63,631 nucleotides of DNA from Amycolatopsis coloradensis (GCF_037997115.1 NZ_CP150484.1:5637030-5700660), one strand, 5' to 3'; positions 50,938-61,012 are shown, counted from the first letter of the stretch. A program made the numbers and translations. The notes: generated from the sequence alone by a model not told the origin.

Positions 50938-51513
50938 TCATCGGATGACGTCGTAGACCAGCTTCTGGACGCCGTTGCCGTAGGCCTCGCTCTCGACGAG
51001 CTTGAGGTTCTGCTTGTCCTTGTCGGTGTCGCCGAACATCTTCTTGCCCGCGCCGAGCAGAACCGGGAACAGCAGCAGGTGGTAGCGGTCGATCAGCCCG
51101 GCGTCGGTGAGGTTCCGGTTCAGTTCCGCGCTGCCGTGGATGATGATCGGCCCGCCCTCGGTCTCCTTGAGCTTCGCGACGTCGTCGAGCGAACGCAGGA
51201 TCGTGGTCTCGCCCCAGTTGCCGACGAGGTCCTCGTCCCGCAGGGTGGTCGAGACGACGTACTTCGGCATCGCGTTGTACTCGGAGAACTCCTCGGTCAT
51301 GCCTGGCCACACCGGCGCGAACGCCTGGTAACTGACCCGGCCCATCATCATCGCGGTCGCCTCGCCCTGCTCACGCCCCTTGAGCTCGTAGGCGGCTTCG
51401 TCGAACTCGATACCGTCGAAGGTCCAGCCGGAGTTGCGGTAGCCCGGCTCCCCGCCGGGCCCTTCGACGACGCCGTCGAGCGAGACGAACGCGGTGGCGA
51501 TCAGGGTGCGCAT
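50938..51513 (-). CDS. Dihydrofolate reductase-like (RibD C-terminal) family protein
   Basis: 191 residues with the RibD_C/dihydrofolate reductase fold (TAFVSLDGVVEGPGGEP, MMGRVSYQAFAPVWPG, PIIIHGSAELNRNLTDAGL, HLLLFPVLLGAGKKMF). It probably uses NADPH, but physiological substrate is unknown. Stands alone upstream of the ABC ATPase on the same strand, 39 bases away, so possibly co-transcribed. Confidence 0.88.
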   Translation of the reverse strand: MRTLIATAFVSLDGVVEGPGGEPGYRNSGWTFDGIEFDEAAYELKGREQGEATAMMMGRVSYQAFAPVWPGMTEEFSEYNAMPKYVVSTTLRDEDLVGNWGETTILRSLDDVAKLKETEGGPIIIHGSAELNRNLTDAGLIDRYHLLLFPVLLGAGKKMFGDTDKDKQNLKLVESEAYGNGVQKLVYDVIR

Positions 51514-51600
51514 CTGGTTTCTCCTTGGGTTGGTTCAACCTGCTTTCGACACTGCGTCGACCGGGGAACGACGGATTCGACACCGCGCCGGAAAAAACTT

Positions 51601-52272
51601 TCAGCCGTCCGCGTCGCGCACGAGCAAGGCGATCTGCACCCGGTTCTCGACGCCGAGTTTCGCGAGCATGCTGCTCGTGTGCGCCTTCACCGTCGCGACG
51701 GTGATGCCCAGCCTCCGCGCGACGTCGGTGTTGGACAGGCCCTCGGCGATGGCGTTCGCGGTCTCGCGTTCCCGGTCGGTCAGGGTGGCCAGCAGCCCGC
51801 GGGCGGTGTCCCGGGACGCCCGGCGCGCGTCGGACGAGTGCGGCCCGGTGGCCGCGGCGATCAGCCGGGACGTGGCGGCGGGCGAGAGCGCTGGTTCGCC
51901 GGTCGCGACCGTACGGATCGCCGCGAGTATCCGGGGCGGCGGCGTGTCCTTGAGGAGGAACCCGAGCGCGCCGACGCGCAGCGCGCCCAGCACCATCTCG
52001 TCGGAGTCGAACGTCGTGAGCACGAGAATCCGGGGCGGGTCCGGGAACCGGAGGATCTCCTCGGTCGCGCTGAGGCCGTCGCGCCCGGGCATCCGGACGT
52101 CCATCAGGACGACGTCGGGCCGCTGCTCCCCCACCACGGTCACCGCCGCGTCGCCGTCGTCGGCCTCGCCGACCACGACGAGGTCGGGTTCGCCGTCGAC
52201 GATGAGCCGCAGCGCCATCCGCACCAGGTGCTCGTCGTCGACGAGCACGACCCGCACCCGCTCGTCGCCCAT
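51601..52272 (-). CDS. NarL/LuxR family response regulator
   Basis: 223 residues: receiver domain with the phospho-acceptor Asp in VVLMDVRMPGRDG and conserved Lys in FLLKDTPPP, and a C-terminal LuxR helix-turn-helix (LTDRERETANAIAEGLSNTD, VATVKAHTSSMLAKLGVENR). Its start codon directly follows the kinase stop, so the two form a two-component system. Target genes are unknown; none obvious next to it. Confidence 0.94.
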   Translation of the reverse strand: MGDERVRVVLVDDEHLVRMALRLIVDGEPDLVVVGEADDGDAAVTVVGEQRPDVVLMDVRMPGRDGLSATEEILRFPDPPRILVLTTFDSDEMVLGALRVGALGFLLKDTPPPRILAAIRTVATGEPALSPAATSRLIAAATGPHSSDARRASRDTARGLLATLTDRERETANAIAEGLSNTDVARRLGITVATVKAHTSSMLAKLGVENRVQIALLVRDADG

Positions 52273-53457
52273 TCACTCGCTCCCTTCGCGGACGGGCCAC
52301 GGCAACCGCGCGGCGAGGACGAAACCGCCGCCTGGTTCCGCGTGGTGGTCCAGCTCGCCGCCTGCCAGTCCGACCCGCTCGGAGAGCCCGAGCAGCCCGA
52401 AACCCGAGGCGGGCGGCCCCGCGATCGCCCGCGCCGCGCCGGAATCCCGGATGGTCGCCCGCACGCCGTCCCCCGCTTCCCCCTCGACGGTGACTGCCAC
52501 CTTCGCACTCGGCGCGTGTTTGCCCGCGTTGGTCAGGCCTTCCTGGACGACCCGGTAGACGGTCCTCGCGATCGCGTCGGGCGGCTCGCCCGAGATCGTG
52601 GTCGTCAAGGAGACGTCCAGCCCCAGCGCCCGCGCGTCCGCGACCAGTGCCGGCAGGTCGGCGAGCGAAGGCTGCGGTGGTTCCACCTCATCCGGGCTGG
52701 CCCGTAGCACCCCGAGGACGTCCCGCAGTTCCTCCAGCGCCTGATGGGAGCCGTCGGCGATCCCGCGGGCGAGTTCCGCGACCTGGTCGGCGGGCAGATC
52801 CGGCCGGTGCCCCAGCACCCCGGCCTGCATCGCGACCAGCGAGACGCGGTGCGCGAGGACGTCGTGCATCTCGCGGGCGATCCGGTGCCGCTCCATGATC
52901 CGTGCCTCGGCCGCCCGCGCGGCCTGCTCCCGTTCCGCGCTTTCGACCCGCTCGCGCAGGGAGCGCACCTCTTCCCGGCGCGCCCCGATCGCGGCGCCCA
53001 CGGCCACCACGATGCCCACCATCAAGGTGGGGAGGCTGATCAGCAGCCACCACGGTCCCGGCGCCTCGCGCTGCGGATACAGGTCGGCGGTCAGCACCGC
53101 GGTGACCACCGACAACACCGCCGCGACCGCCGTTTCGGCCGGTCGCCGCCGGGTGGCCAGCGAGCAGAGCGCCAGCAACGACGCGCCGCCCGCCAACACC
53201 GAAACCGTCGACGCGAGGATGACCGCGATCGTGATCACGACCGGGAAGCGGCGGCGCCACAGCAGGGCGATCAAGCAGGCGAGCGCGATCAGCGGATCAC
53301 CGGTGATCATCCAGTCGACCCTCGGCCCCGTCGCGCCCACCGGCACCTGCGACGCCGTGACGAGCCAGAGCAGCACGCCCAGTCCGGCCGCGGCGAGCAG
53401 GCGCCAGGCCTGTCCCCACGGACTGAGGGGCGGCTGGGCGTCGGCGTCGGTGATCAC
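52273..53457 (-). CDS. Two-component sensor histidine kinase (HisKA_3)
   Basis: 394-residue membrane kinase. Several hydrophobic segments fill residues about 15-160, then a HisKA_3 dimerisation domain with the phospho-His in RIAREMHDVLAHRVS, and an ATPase domain with N box VVQEGLTNAGKHAP and G boxes IRDSGAAR and GFGLLGLSERV. There is no large external sensor domain, so it likely senses a membrane or intramembrane signal. Paired with the response regulator downstream. Confidence 0.94.
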   Translation of the reverse strand: MITDADAQPPLSPWGQAWRLLAAAGLGVLLWLVTASQVPVGATGPRVDWMITGDPLIALACLIALLWRRRFPVVITIAVILASTVSVLAGGASLLALCSLATRRRPAETAVAAVLSVVTAVLTADLYPQREAPGPWWLLISLPTLMVGIVVAVGAAIGARREEVRSLRERVESAEREQAARAAEARIMERHRIAREMHDVLAHRVSLVAMQAGVLGHRPDLPADQVAELARGIADGSHQALEELRDVLGVLRASPDEVEPPQPSLADLPALVADARALGLDVSLTTTISGEPPDAIARTVYRVVQEGLTNAGKHAPSAKVAVTVEGEAGDGVRATIRDSGAARAIAGPPASGFGLLGLSERVGLAGGELDHHAEPGGGFVLAARLPWPVREGSE

Positions 53458-53615
53458 CGGCCCATCATGGTCGACCCGCTCGCGGCGGCGCAGCCGGACA
53501 CAGGACGACCCGGGGCTCGACTTTGGTCGGACGCGAAGCGCGACGCGCTGCCGATGTGCGCCTGGCCCCGCGGCGGCGACGCTGGGTCCCGACCGTGAAC
53601 CAGGAGGTAGGAAGC

Positions 53616-53849
53616 ATGACCAAGGGCGGCTATCTGGGGCTGCAGATCGTCGGGATGGTGGCCGTCGCCGTCTTCGCGCAGGCCGCCATCCGCAGCCTCT
53701 TCGATCATTCCGCGACCCAGTTGTGGGGCGCGTTCGACTGGGTACCCGGTGACTGGGGCGGCAGAGTGCTCGTGTTCCTGCTGCTCGTGGCCGCGGGAAC
53801 GGTACTGGCGGGCTGGGCCCATGATCGCGGGAAGCAAGCTTCCCGCTAG
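53616..53849 (+). CDS. Small two-helix membrane protein
   Basis: 77 residues, with hydrophobic segments LGLQIVGMVAVAVFAQAAI and VLVFLLLVAAGTVLAGWAH. A strong AGGAGG lies 9 bases before the ATG. Function unknown. The frame upstream is open but unrelated. Divergent from the sensor kinase. Confidence 0.7.
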   Translation: MTKGGYLGLQIVGMVAVAVFAQAAIRSLFDHSATQLWGAFDWVPGDWGGRVLVFLLLVAAGTVLAGWAHDRGKQASR

Positions 53850-53938
53850 GAGGACGCCGGTCCGCTAGTATCCGCAGCCGGGCGATTTCCGTCTACATCG
53901 GACGGAACTCGCGGGTCTGGTCGATGGCGGGAGAATGC

Positions 53939-56242
53939 ATGGCGGACGGAGTTGGCTCACTCGCGGGGTGGTCTGCCGATCCCACCGAAGTGACCAGCTA
54001 CGTGGGCCGCGACGCCGAGACCGGTGAAGCGCGGCGCCTGCTGGAGGCGTCGTCGCTGGTCACGCTGACCGGACCGGGCGGCGTCGGCAAGACGCGGCTG
54101 GCGTGGCGGGTCGCCGCCGCCCACCGCGAGGCCACCGCCGACGAGGTCGCGTTCGTGTCGCTGGCCGAGCTGCGGGAACCGGCGCTGCTCGTGCCGACCG
54201 TGGCGAACGTCCTCGGCTTCGGCGACCGCTCGGCGAAACCGGCCATCGAGGTGGTCGTCGAGGCGCTTCAGGCAAGCCGGTTGCTGCTGGTGCTGGACAA
54301 CTGTGAGCATCTGGTCGACAGCTGCGCCTGGTTCGCCGACACCGTCGTCCGGGCCTGCCCCCAGGTGACCGTGCTGGCCACCAGCAGGCAGTCGCTCGGG
54401 GTGGCGGGCGAACGTGTCCTGCCGGTGCCGCCGCTGGCGATCCCGGAACAGGGCGACTCCTTCGAGCGCGTGATGAACGACGAGTCCGTGCGGCTGTTCG
54501 TGGACCGCGCGACCGCGGTCGCGCCGTCGTTCCGGCTCACCGAGGAGGACACTGAACCGCTCATCCGGCTGTGCCGCAGGCTGGACGGGCTGCCGCTGGC
54601 CATCGAGCTGGCGGCCGTCCGCGCGCGGGCGTTGTCGCTGCGCCAGCTGGCCGACCGCCTCGACCGGCAGTTCTCCGTGCTCACGAAGGACCGGCGAGGA
54701 CGGCCGGAGCGGCACGAGACCATGCGGGCCCTGATCGACTGGAGCCACGACCTGTGCACCGGGCCCGAACGGCTGCTGTGGGCGCGTGCGTCGGTGTTCT
54801 CCGGCAGCTTCGACCTCGACGCCGCCGAACAGGTCTGTTCCGGCGGCGAACTGCCGCGCGAACGGGTCCTCGAAGTCGTCGACGGACTGCTCGACAAGTC
54901 CATCCTGCTGCGCGAGGAGTACCCCGGCGGCGTGCGGTACCGCATGCTGGAATCGGTGCGTGAGTACGGCGTCGACAGGCTCACCGAGACGGGCGGGACG
55001 GCGGAGTACCGGAAACGGCACCGCGACTGGTTCGCCGAACTCGCCGGCCGGTACGCCACCGAATGGCTGGAGACCGATCAGCTCGCCTGGATCGGACGGC
55101 TGCGGCGCGAACACGCGAACCTTCGCGTCGCCCTCGACTACTGCACCGGTGATCCCGAAGACGCGATCATCGGGCTGCGGATGCTGCGCGACGTCAAGGA
55201 GTTCTGGATCGTCCGCGGTCTGAACACCGAGGGCCGGATGTGGGTCCGCCGTCTCGACGAAGCCGCGGCGCCCGGTGTTCCCGAGCGGGCACACCTGCTG
55301 TGGCTCTCCGGTTTCCTCGCCCTGGTGCAGGGAGACCTGCCCGCTCACCGCCGCATGCTGGAGAGGGCGGCCGCCGAAGCCGAGTCCAGCGGCGACGAGC
55401 TCGCCGCCGCATACGTGCTCCACGTCCGCGCCTACGCCGCGCTGATCGGCAACGACATGGCCGAGGCGTCACGCCTGTTCGGCACGGCCATCGACCTGTT
55501 CCGCGCCCACGGCGACGAAGGCGCGGACCTCTGGGCGAGTTACAACCACGGGCTGGCCATCTGGCTGAACGGCGACATCGGCCGCGGCCGGGCGGTACTC
55601 GCGGAAGCCGTCGAACGCTGTGAGCGGCGGGGCGAGGTCTTCTGGCGGGGCTGGGCGCTGTGGTCGCGCGCCGCCGCCGAATACCTCCAAGGTGATCTCG
55701 CGGTCGCGCGCCGCTGCTGTGAGCAGGTCCTGCGCCTGCACGCCCGCGTCGACGACCGCGTCGTCGTCGGGTTCACGCTCACCGTGCTGGCGGGCTGCGC
55801 CGCCCGCACCGGACGGCCCGGCCGGGCCGCGATCCTGCAGGGGGCCGCGATGAACGTCTGGCGCACGGTGGGCGCGTGGCCGACGCGGTACGAGGCGTTC
55901 ACCGAGCCCTTGCAGGCCGACACCGAGGCCGTGACGACCGCACTGGGCTGGGAGGTCGCGGTCAAGGAGTTCTCCGACGGCGCCGCGATGCCCATCGCCG
56001 ACGCCATCGCGTACGCCCTCGAAGAACGGTCGCCCGAACCCCGCAAGCAGGCCTCGCAGGTGCTCACGAAACGCGAGACCGAGATCGCGCACGTGATCGC
56101 CGAGGGGCTGACGAACCAGGAGATCGCCGACCGGCTCGGCATCGCCCGGCGGACGGTGGACACCCATATCGACCACATCCTCACCAAACTCGGCTACTCC
56201 AACCGGGTCCAGGTCGCCACGTGGGTGACCCGGTCCGCGTAA
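53939..56242 (+). CDS. Large ATP-binding LuxR-type regulator (AfsR/NB-ARC-like)
   Basis: 767-residue STAND-type regulator. Order: NTPase with Walker A TGPGGVGKTRL near residue 45 and Walker B LLLVLDNCEHLVD near 120, a winged-helix region (SHDLCTGPERLLWARASVF), TPR-like repeats (about 380-640) and a C-terminal LuxR helix-turn-helix (LTKRETEIAHVIAEGLTNQE, RRTVDTHIDHILTKLGYSNR). Such proteins oligomerise with ATP and activate genes on a signal sensed by the repeats. Of two in-frame ATGs, 53939 follows GGGAGA. It stops 12 bases before a convergent PucR gene. Targets unknown. Confidence 0.9.
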   Translation: MADGVGSLAGWSADPTEVTSYVGRDAETGEARRLLEASSLVTLTGPGGVGKTRLAWRVAAAHREATADEVAFVSLAELREPALLVPTVANVLGFGDRSAKPAIEVVVEALQASRLLLVLDNCEHLVDSCAWFADTVVRACPQVTVLATSRQSLGVAGERVLPVPPLAIPEQGDSFERVMNDESVRLFVDRATAVAPSFRLTEEDTEPLIRLCRRLDGLPLAIELAAVRARALSLRQLADRLDRQFSVLTKDRRGRPERHETMRALIDWSHDLCTGPERLLWARASVFSGSFDLDAAEQVCSGGELPRERVLEVVDGLLDKSILLREEYPGGVRYRMLESVREYGVDRLTETGGTAEYRKRHRDWFAELAGRYATEWLETDQLAWIGRLRREHANLRVALDYCTGDPEDAIIGLRMLRDVKEFWIVRGLNTEGRMWVRRLDEAAAPGVPERAHLLWLSGFLALVQGDLPAHRRMLERAAAEAESSGDELAAAYVLHVRAYAALIGNDMAEASRLFGTAIDLFRAHGDEGADLWASYNHGLAIWLNGDIGRGRAVLAEAVERCERRGEVFWRGWALWSRAAAEYLQGDLAVARRCCEQVLRLHARVDDRVVVGFTLTVLAGCAARTGRPGRAAILQGAAMNVWRTVGAWPTRYEAFTEPLQADTEAVTTALGWEVAVKEFSDGAAMPIADAIAYALEERSPEPRKQASQVLTKRETEIAHVIAEGLTNQEIADRLGIARRTVDTHIDHILTKLGYSNRVQVATWVTRSA

Positions 56243-56254
56243 TCCGCCTGACGC

Positions 56255-57376
56255 TCAGGCCACCTTCATCGGAGTCGCCTGCCGACCCGGTTCGGGCGTG
56301 AGCAGCTCAGCGCGCAAGGCGATCCTCAGGTCCAGCCGCGCCTCCGGGTCGTCGAGCCGGGCGCCGAACAGGACCCGGAGGCGGCGCAGGCGGTTGCGGA
56401 CCGTCTGCGGGTGGACGCCGAGGTTGTCCGCGATCTCGGGTGCCCCGCCGCGGGCGGAGAGCATGGCGTCGAGGGTTTCGGCGAGTTTGGCGCGCTCGTT
56501 CGCGGGCAGGCCGTCGATCGGGGCCAGGCTGCGCGTGACCAGCGCGGTCGTCAGCACCTCGTCGGCGAAAAGCCAGTGCGTGGTCAGGTGGTCCGACCAG
56601 CGCACGAGCGGGCCGTCCTCGATCACCTCACGCCGGACCAGCTCGAGGGTCCGGCGCGCCCACCGCAGGGACACCGCGGCTTCGGCGGGCGCGACCGCGG
56701 GCCCGACCGCCGCCCGCGTCCCCGCCAGCACGCCACCGATCTCGACGTCGTCCGGCACGAGCAGGTGCGGATACTCGCCGGTGAGGCCGGCCAGCACCTC
56801 CGGGCCGAACGAGGCGCGGACCGCGCCGGGCTCCGCGGCGACGGCCACCACCCGGGCGGGCGGCACCCAGCCCGCCTCCGCCGCGAGTCCCGCCCATTTC
56901 GACGGCGGGCGGCCGCTCAAGATCTCCTTCAGCAGGTCTTGCCGCAGTTCGGCGACCGAAGGAGTGTGCGCCGCGCGGTAGGCGGCGGTGGACAGCCGGA
57001 TCAGGACGTCCGCGCAGCGGAGCAGGGCCTCCACCCCGGTGTCCATCAGGGCCGACCCCGCCCCGGGCTGCCGCGACAGCGAGGCCAGCGCGGGCAGGGC
57101 GCACCGGCCCGCGGAGTGGTAAGCGCGGGAGAGCCGTTCCAGGTCCTTGCCCGCCGCGTACTCGGCGACGCCGACCTGGCGGAAAGCGTCCGCACCGGCC
57201 GCGATGCCCAGGTTCATCCCGTCGTGTTCCAGCACCGAGGCGACGAACTCCGTGGCGCGCGCGTCGAACAGCGGCGCGTGCTCCGGCAGCGAGTGCCGGA
57301 TCCCGTCGACGACCACGCGGGCGATCACGAGGGCGGCGGTGCGGGCTGGGGCAAGGGACGCGGTCAGGGTCATCAT
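56255..57376 (-). CDS. PucR family transcriptional regulator
   Basis: 373 residues with the helical sensor-like N-terminus (about 40-150) and a C-terminal PucR helix-turn-helix (EIADNLGVHPQTVRNRLRRL, with the following LDDPEARLDLRIALRA). The family controls purine, amino-acid and detoxification genes. ATG 57376 (or 57373) follows GGAGG; upstream in-frame sequence is excluded. A perfect 16-base palindrome lies about 40 bases before the start and could be its own operator. No enzyme gene is adjacent, so its target is unknown. Confidence 0.88.
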   Translation of the reverse strand: MMTLTASLAPARTAALVIARVVVDGIRHSLPEHAPLFDARATEFVASVLEHDGMNLGIAAGADAFRQVGVAEYAAGKDLERLSRAYHSAGRCALPALASLSRQPGAGSALMDTGVEALLRCADVLIRLSTAAYRAAHTPSVAELRQDLLKEILSGRPPSKWAGLAAEAGWVPPARVVAVAAEPGAVRASFGPEVLAGLTGEYPHLLVPDDVEIGGVLAGTRAAVGPAVAPAEAAVSLRWARRTLELVRREVIEDGPLVRWSDHLTTHWLFADEVLTTALVTRSLAPIDGLPANERAKLAETLDAMLSARGGAPEIADNLGVHPQTVRNRLRRLRVLFGARLDDPEARLDLRIALRAELLTPEPGRQATPMKVA

Positions 57377-57416
57377 CGACCTCCGGAGCAGCGGGAATCG
57401 TCGGGCCGCCGAGTCT

Positions 57417-57432
57417 GCTACTCCGGAGTAGC
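57417..57432. promoter_or_regulatory. Perfect palindrome before the PucR gene, candidate operator
   Basis: GCTACTCCGGAGTAGC is a perfect 16-base palindrome, about 40 bases upstream of the PucR start. Half-site-like CTCCGGAG recurs at 57380-57387 as ACCTCCGGAGCAG, overlapping the leader. Confidence 0.45.
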
Positions 57433-57501
57433 GGGGCACATCGGGTGAATTACGTACTCGCGTCTCTCCGGCCTACGCATCACCCGTTCGTGGTGGCCTC
57501 C

Positions 57502-57530
57502 AGGTACATGAGGGACCCGTTCCTGTACCT
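57502..57530. repeat. Dispersed palindrome, family B copy 2
   Basis: AGGTACATGAGGGA and TTCCTGTACCT form the arms of a short palindrome. The same ends occur at 57820-57848. Confidence 0.55.
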
Positions 57531-57684
57531 AGCCGTCCTGAGTCGGAAGTGCGCGTCTTAAGTCCGTATCGGTATCCGGCCGTAGTGCGCCTGGGGCGGG
57601 TCGTGAGGTGACGGCAGGGTCCTAGACTGCTCTTAGGGGCGATCCCGAGACAGTCGTGCCCGATTCGGCACCTTGCCTGGCTGG

Positions 57685-57780
57685 CCCTTGTGGACTTTCG
57701 TGGGCACCCCTCATTTCACGCGGTGAAGGGCGCTTTACCCACGTCACATGCGGTGAAAGTCCCCTTCGTCCACCCTGAGG
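57685..57780. repeat. Repeat-rich region with degenerate family A and C pieces
   Basis: CCCTTGTGGAC at 57685 matches the end of the element at 45165-45179. GTGAAGGGCGCTTTACCC at 57723 and GTGAAAGTCCCCTTCGTCC at 57753 are degenerate family A copies. No gene is seen from 57377 to 57857. Confidence 0.4.
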
Positions 57781-57819
57781 CAGAAGAACTAGCGACGCGA
57801 ACTTCTGACTCAGGACACT

Positions 57820-57848
57820 AGGTACAAGAAGGGGTCCTTCCTGTACCT
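57820..57848. repeat. Dispersed palindrome, family B copy 3
   Basis: AGGTACAAGAAGGGG and CCTTCCTGTACCT are the arms. It ends ten bases before the stop codon of ilvD, on the downstream side of that gene, where it could terminate transcription. Confidence 0.6.
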
Positions 57849-57857
57849 CTGACCCGC

Positions 57858-59537
57858 CTACTCGCAAACAGCTCCGTGCGCGGCACTGCGGACGACCTTG
57901 GCGTACTTGCCGAGCACTCCCCGGGTGTACGCCGGCGGCTTGGGGGCCCAGCCCTTCTTCCGCGCCTCGATGTCGTCGATCTCGACTTCGAGTGTCCGGT
58001 TCGCGACGTCGAGGGTGATCGGGTCACCGTCCCGTACGAACGCGATCGGCCCGGCGTCGACGGCTTCCGGGGCGATGTGGCCGACGCACAGCCCGGTCGT
58101 GCCGCCGCTGAACCTGCCGTCGGTGATGAGCAGGACGTCCTTCCCGAGTCCGGCGCCCTTGATCGCGCCGGTGATGGCGAGCATCTCCCGCATCCCCGGC
58201 CCGCCCTTGGGCCCTTCGTACCGGATGACGACGACGTCCCCGGCGACGATCCGGCCTTCCGCGAGCGCGTCGAGAGCGGCTCGCTCGCCGTCGAACACCC
58301 GCGCGGCGCCGGTGAACGTCGATTCGTCGAAGCCCGCCGACTTCACGACCGCGCCTTCGGGTGCCAGCGATCCCTTGAGGATGGTCAGCCCGCCGGTCTT
58401 GTGGATCGGCCGGTCGAGCGGGCGGATGATCTCGCCGTCGATCCCGGCGGGGGCGATGCCTTCGAGGTTCTCGGCCATGGTCCTGCCGGTCACGGTGAGC
58501 ACGTCGCCGTGCATGAGCCCGGCGTCGAGCAGCGCCTTCATCACCACGGGGATGCCGCCGACCTTGTCGACGTCGTTCATCACGTACTTCCCGAACGGCT
58601 TGAGGTCGCCGAGGTGCGGGACCTTGTCCCCGATCCGGTTGAAGTCGTCGATGCGCAGGTCGACCTCCGCCTCGCGCGCGATCGCGAGCAGGTGGAGGAC
58701 GGCGTTGGTCGAACCGCCCAGCGCCATCACGACGGCGATGGCGTTCTCGAACGCTTCCATGGTCATGATCTGCCGCGCGGTGATGCCCTGGCGCAGCATC
58801 CCGACGACGGCCTCCCCCGACCGGTGGGCGAACCCGTCACGACGCCTGTCGACGGCGGGCGGAGCGGCCGACCCTGGCAGCGACATGCCGAGCGCCTCGG
58901 CGACCGACGCCATCGTGTTGGCGGTGTACATCCCGCCGCAGGCACCTTCGCCGGGACAGATCGCGCGTTCGATCCTGTCCACTTCGGCGCGGCTGATCTT
59001 CCCCGCCAAGCAAGCGCCGACAGCTTCGAACGCGTCGATGATCGTGACGTCCTGGCCGTCCACCTGACCGGGCATGATCGAGCCCGCGTAAAGGAAAACG
59101 GAGGCGAGATCGAGCCGCGCCGCCGCCATCAGCATGCCCGGCAGGGATTTGTCGCAGCCCGCCAGCAGCACGGAGCCGTCCAGCCGCTCGGCCATCATCA
59201 CCGTCTCGACCGAATCCGCGATCACCTCTCGGGACACCAGCGAGAAGTGCATGCCCTCGTGGCCCATGGAAATGCCGTCGGACACCGAGATCGTGCCGAA
59301 CTCCAGCGGATAGCCGCCTGCCGCGTGCACGCCGTTCTTGACCGCCTTGGCCAGCCGGTCGAGCGACAGGTTGCACGGCGTGATCTCGTTCCACGAGGAC
59401 GCCACGCCGATCTGCGGTTTGGCGAAGTCGTCGTCGCCCATCCCGACCGCGCGGAGCATGCCGCGGGCCGCCGCACGCTCCAGGCCGTCGGTCACGTCGC
59501 GCGAACGAGGTTTCACATCCGGCTGGTCTTGCGGCAT
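57858..59537 (-). CDS. ilvD: Dihydroxy-acid dehydratase
   Basis: Third common enzyme of branched-chain amino acid synthesis; removes water from 2,3-dihydroxy-isovalerate and -methylvalerate using an iron-sulfur cluster. At 559 residues it belongs to the shorter actinobacterial form. Cluster Cys are visible in GCDKSLPGM and [15 protein letters not shown], with the third in [27 protein letters not shown] is the usual C-terminal signature. AAAGGTG precedes the ATG. It stands alone rather than with ilvBNC. Confidence 0.95.
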   Translation of the reverse strand: MPQDQPDVKPRSRDVTDGLERAAARGMLRAVGMGDDDFAKPQIGVASSWNEITPCNLSLDRLAKAVKNGVHAAGGYPLEFGTISVSDGISMGHEGMHFSLVSREVIADSVETVMMAERLDGSVLLAGCDKSLPGMLMAAARLDLASVFLYAGSIMPGQVDGQDVTIIDAFEAVGACLAGKISRAEVDRIERAICPGEGACGGMYTANTMASVAEALGMSLPGSAAPPAVDRRRDGFAHRSGEAVVGMLRQGITARQIMTMEAFENAIAVVMALGGSTNAVLHLLAIAREAEVDLRIDDFNRIGDKVPHLGDLKPFGKYVMNDVDKVGGIPVVMKALLDAGLMHGDVLTVTGRTMAENLEGIAPAGIDGEIIRPLDRPIHKTGGLTILKGSLAPEGAVVKSAGFDESTFTGAARVFDGERAALDALAEGRIVAGDVVVIRYEGPKGGPGMREMLAITGAIKGAGLGKDVLLITDGRFSGGTTGLCVGHIAPEAVDAGPIAFVRDGDPITLDVANRTLEVEIDDIEARKKGWAPKPPAYTRGVLGKYAKVVRSAAHGAVCE

Positions 59538-59600
59538 CGGAACACCTTTCTTCGTGGCGGGACACCGGGCACGCTGCCAACCCGGCGCGCCCGGCGCAAC

Positions 59601-60881
59601 TCACCGCTCCGTGTTCGCTCCACGGTGCAGCGCCACCCGCGTGATCGCGTGATGCTCCACGCCGAGCACCTCGACGGTCCAGCCGGACACCGTCACCCGG
59701 TCGCCCGGCTTCTCCGGGATCCGGCCGAGGATCACGAGGATCAGTCCCGCGATCGTCGCGTACTCCCCCGGCGGGGCGTCGCGCAGCTCGACCCCGACGT
59801 CGACGAGGTCGTGCACCGGGAAGGTGCCGGGCAGGACCAGGGAACCGTCCGTACCGTCGCGGACGGCCAGCACGTCGCGGTCGGTCTCGTCGTAGATCTC
59901 GCCGACGATCTCCTCCAGCAGGTCCTCCAGCGTCACCATGCCCGCGACGGCACCGTGTTCGTCGACGACGAGCGCCATCTGCTCCCGCTCGGCCTTGAAC
60001 CTCCGCAGCGCGTCCGAGACCCGCAGCGAATCGGGGAACACGACCGCCGGCCGGACGGCCTCGGCGAGGTCTTCGTGCTCGCCGAGCAGATCACGCAGCC
60101 GCACGACACCGACGACGTCGTCCAGGTGGCCGCCGCGGGCGACCGGCGCCCGGGAATGGCCGGACTCGGCCAGCTGCCGCCGCGCCGACTCGAGGTCCTG
60201 CTCGGCCGCGAGTGTCAGCACCGCCCGGCGAGGGACGAGCACTTCCCGCAGCCGTCGCTCGTGGATCTCCAAGGCGCCGTTGATGATCATGCGCTGCTCG
60301 GCGTTAAGGCCGCGTTGCGCCGAGACCAGTTCCCCCAGCTCCTCGGGCGACATCTGATCCGGATCGGCTTCCGCCCGGCCACCCAGCACCCGCACGACGA
60401 AGTTCGTCGACACGCTCAGCGCCCACACCACGGGCCTCGAGATCGCCGACAACAGATTCAGCGGGCGCGCCACCAGCAACGCCCACCGCAACGCGTTCTG
60501 CATGGCGAGCCGTTTCGGCGCCAGTTCCCCGAGTACCAGGGTCAGGAAGGTGAGGACCATCGTCACCAGCGCGACGGCCACCGCCCCGGCGGTGTCGCCG
60601 AGGAAGGCCAGCAACGGCACCAGGGGTTGCGCGAGCGACACCGCCGCCGTCGCCGAAGCGAGGAAACCGGCGAGCGTGATGCCGATCTGGATCGTCGCCA
60701 GGAAACGGTTCGGGTCGCGCGCCAGCCGCACCAGCGTGCGGCCGGCCGCGCGACCGTCGCGCTCCAACGCCCGCAACTGCCCCTCACGCAACGAGATCAG
60801 CGCCATCTCGCTGCCCGCGAACACCGCGTTGAGCACCACCAGCACCGCGACCAGCGCGATGTCGAAACCGTAGTCGCCCAC
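59601..60881 (-). CDS. CNNM/CorC (HlyC) family membrane protein
   Basis: About 426 residues: an N-terminal DUF21 domain with four hydrophobic segments (VAVLVVLNAVFAGSEMALIS, GELAPKRLAMQN), two CBS domains (about 205-325) and a C-terminal CorC/HlyC domain (LPGTFPVHDLVDVGVELRD). The CNNM family is linked to Mg2+ or Co2+ efflux or homeostasis. Two GTG starts six bases apart are possible; the second (60881) is better spaced from GGGGAG. Stands alone, divergent from the P450 gene. Confidence 0.9.
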   Translation of the reverse strand: MGDYGFDIALVAVLVVLNAVFAGSEMALISLREGQLRALERDGRAAGRTLVRLARDPNRFLATIQIGITLAGFLASATAAVSLAQPLVPLLAFLGDTAGAVAVALVTMVLTFLTLVLGELAPKRLAMQNALRWALLVARPLNLLSAISRPVVWALSVSTNFVVRVLGGRAEADPDQMSPEELGELVSAQRGLNAEQRMIINGALEIHERRLREVLVPRRAVLTLAAEQDLESARRQLAESGHSRAPVARGGHLDDVVGVVRLRDLLGEHEDLAEAVRPAVVFPDSLRVSDALRRFKAEREQMALVVDEHGAVAGMVTLEDLLEEIVGEIYDETDRDVLAVRDGTDGSLVLPGTFPVHDLVDVGVELRDAPPGEYATIAGLILVILGRIPEKPGDRVTVSGWTVEVLGVEHHAITRVALHRGANTER

Positions 60882-61012
60882 AAGCACTCCCCGGCCCGCC
60901 GGAAGTGCAGAACACTACCGAGCGGACAGCGTGTCCGCAGAAATCGGAGCCGCTGGCTACTGACACGTCGTTCCGATACCTTCGAAGGGGAACCCGCACG
61001 GACGGAGTCCTG

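Noticed and set aside
57440..57857. Possible small gene between the PucR and ilvD genes
   Set aside because: Only short frames with stop codons and repeat palindromes are present; no Shine-Dalgarno with a sustained frame.
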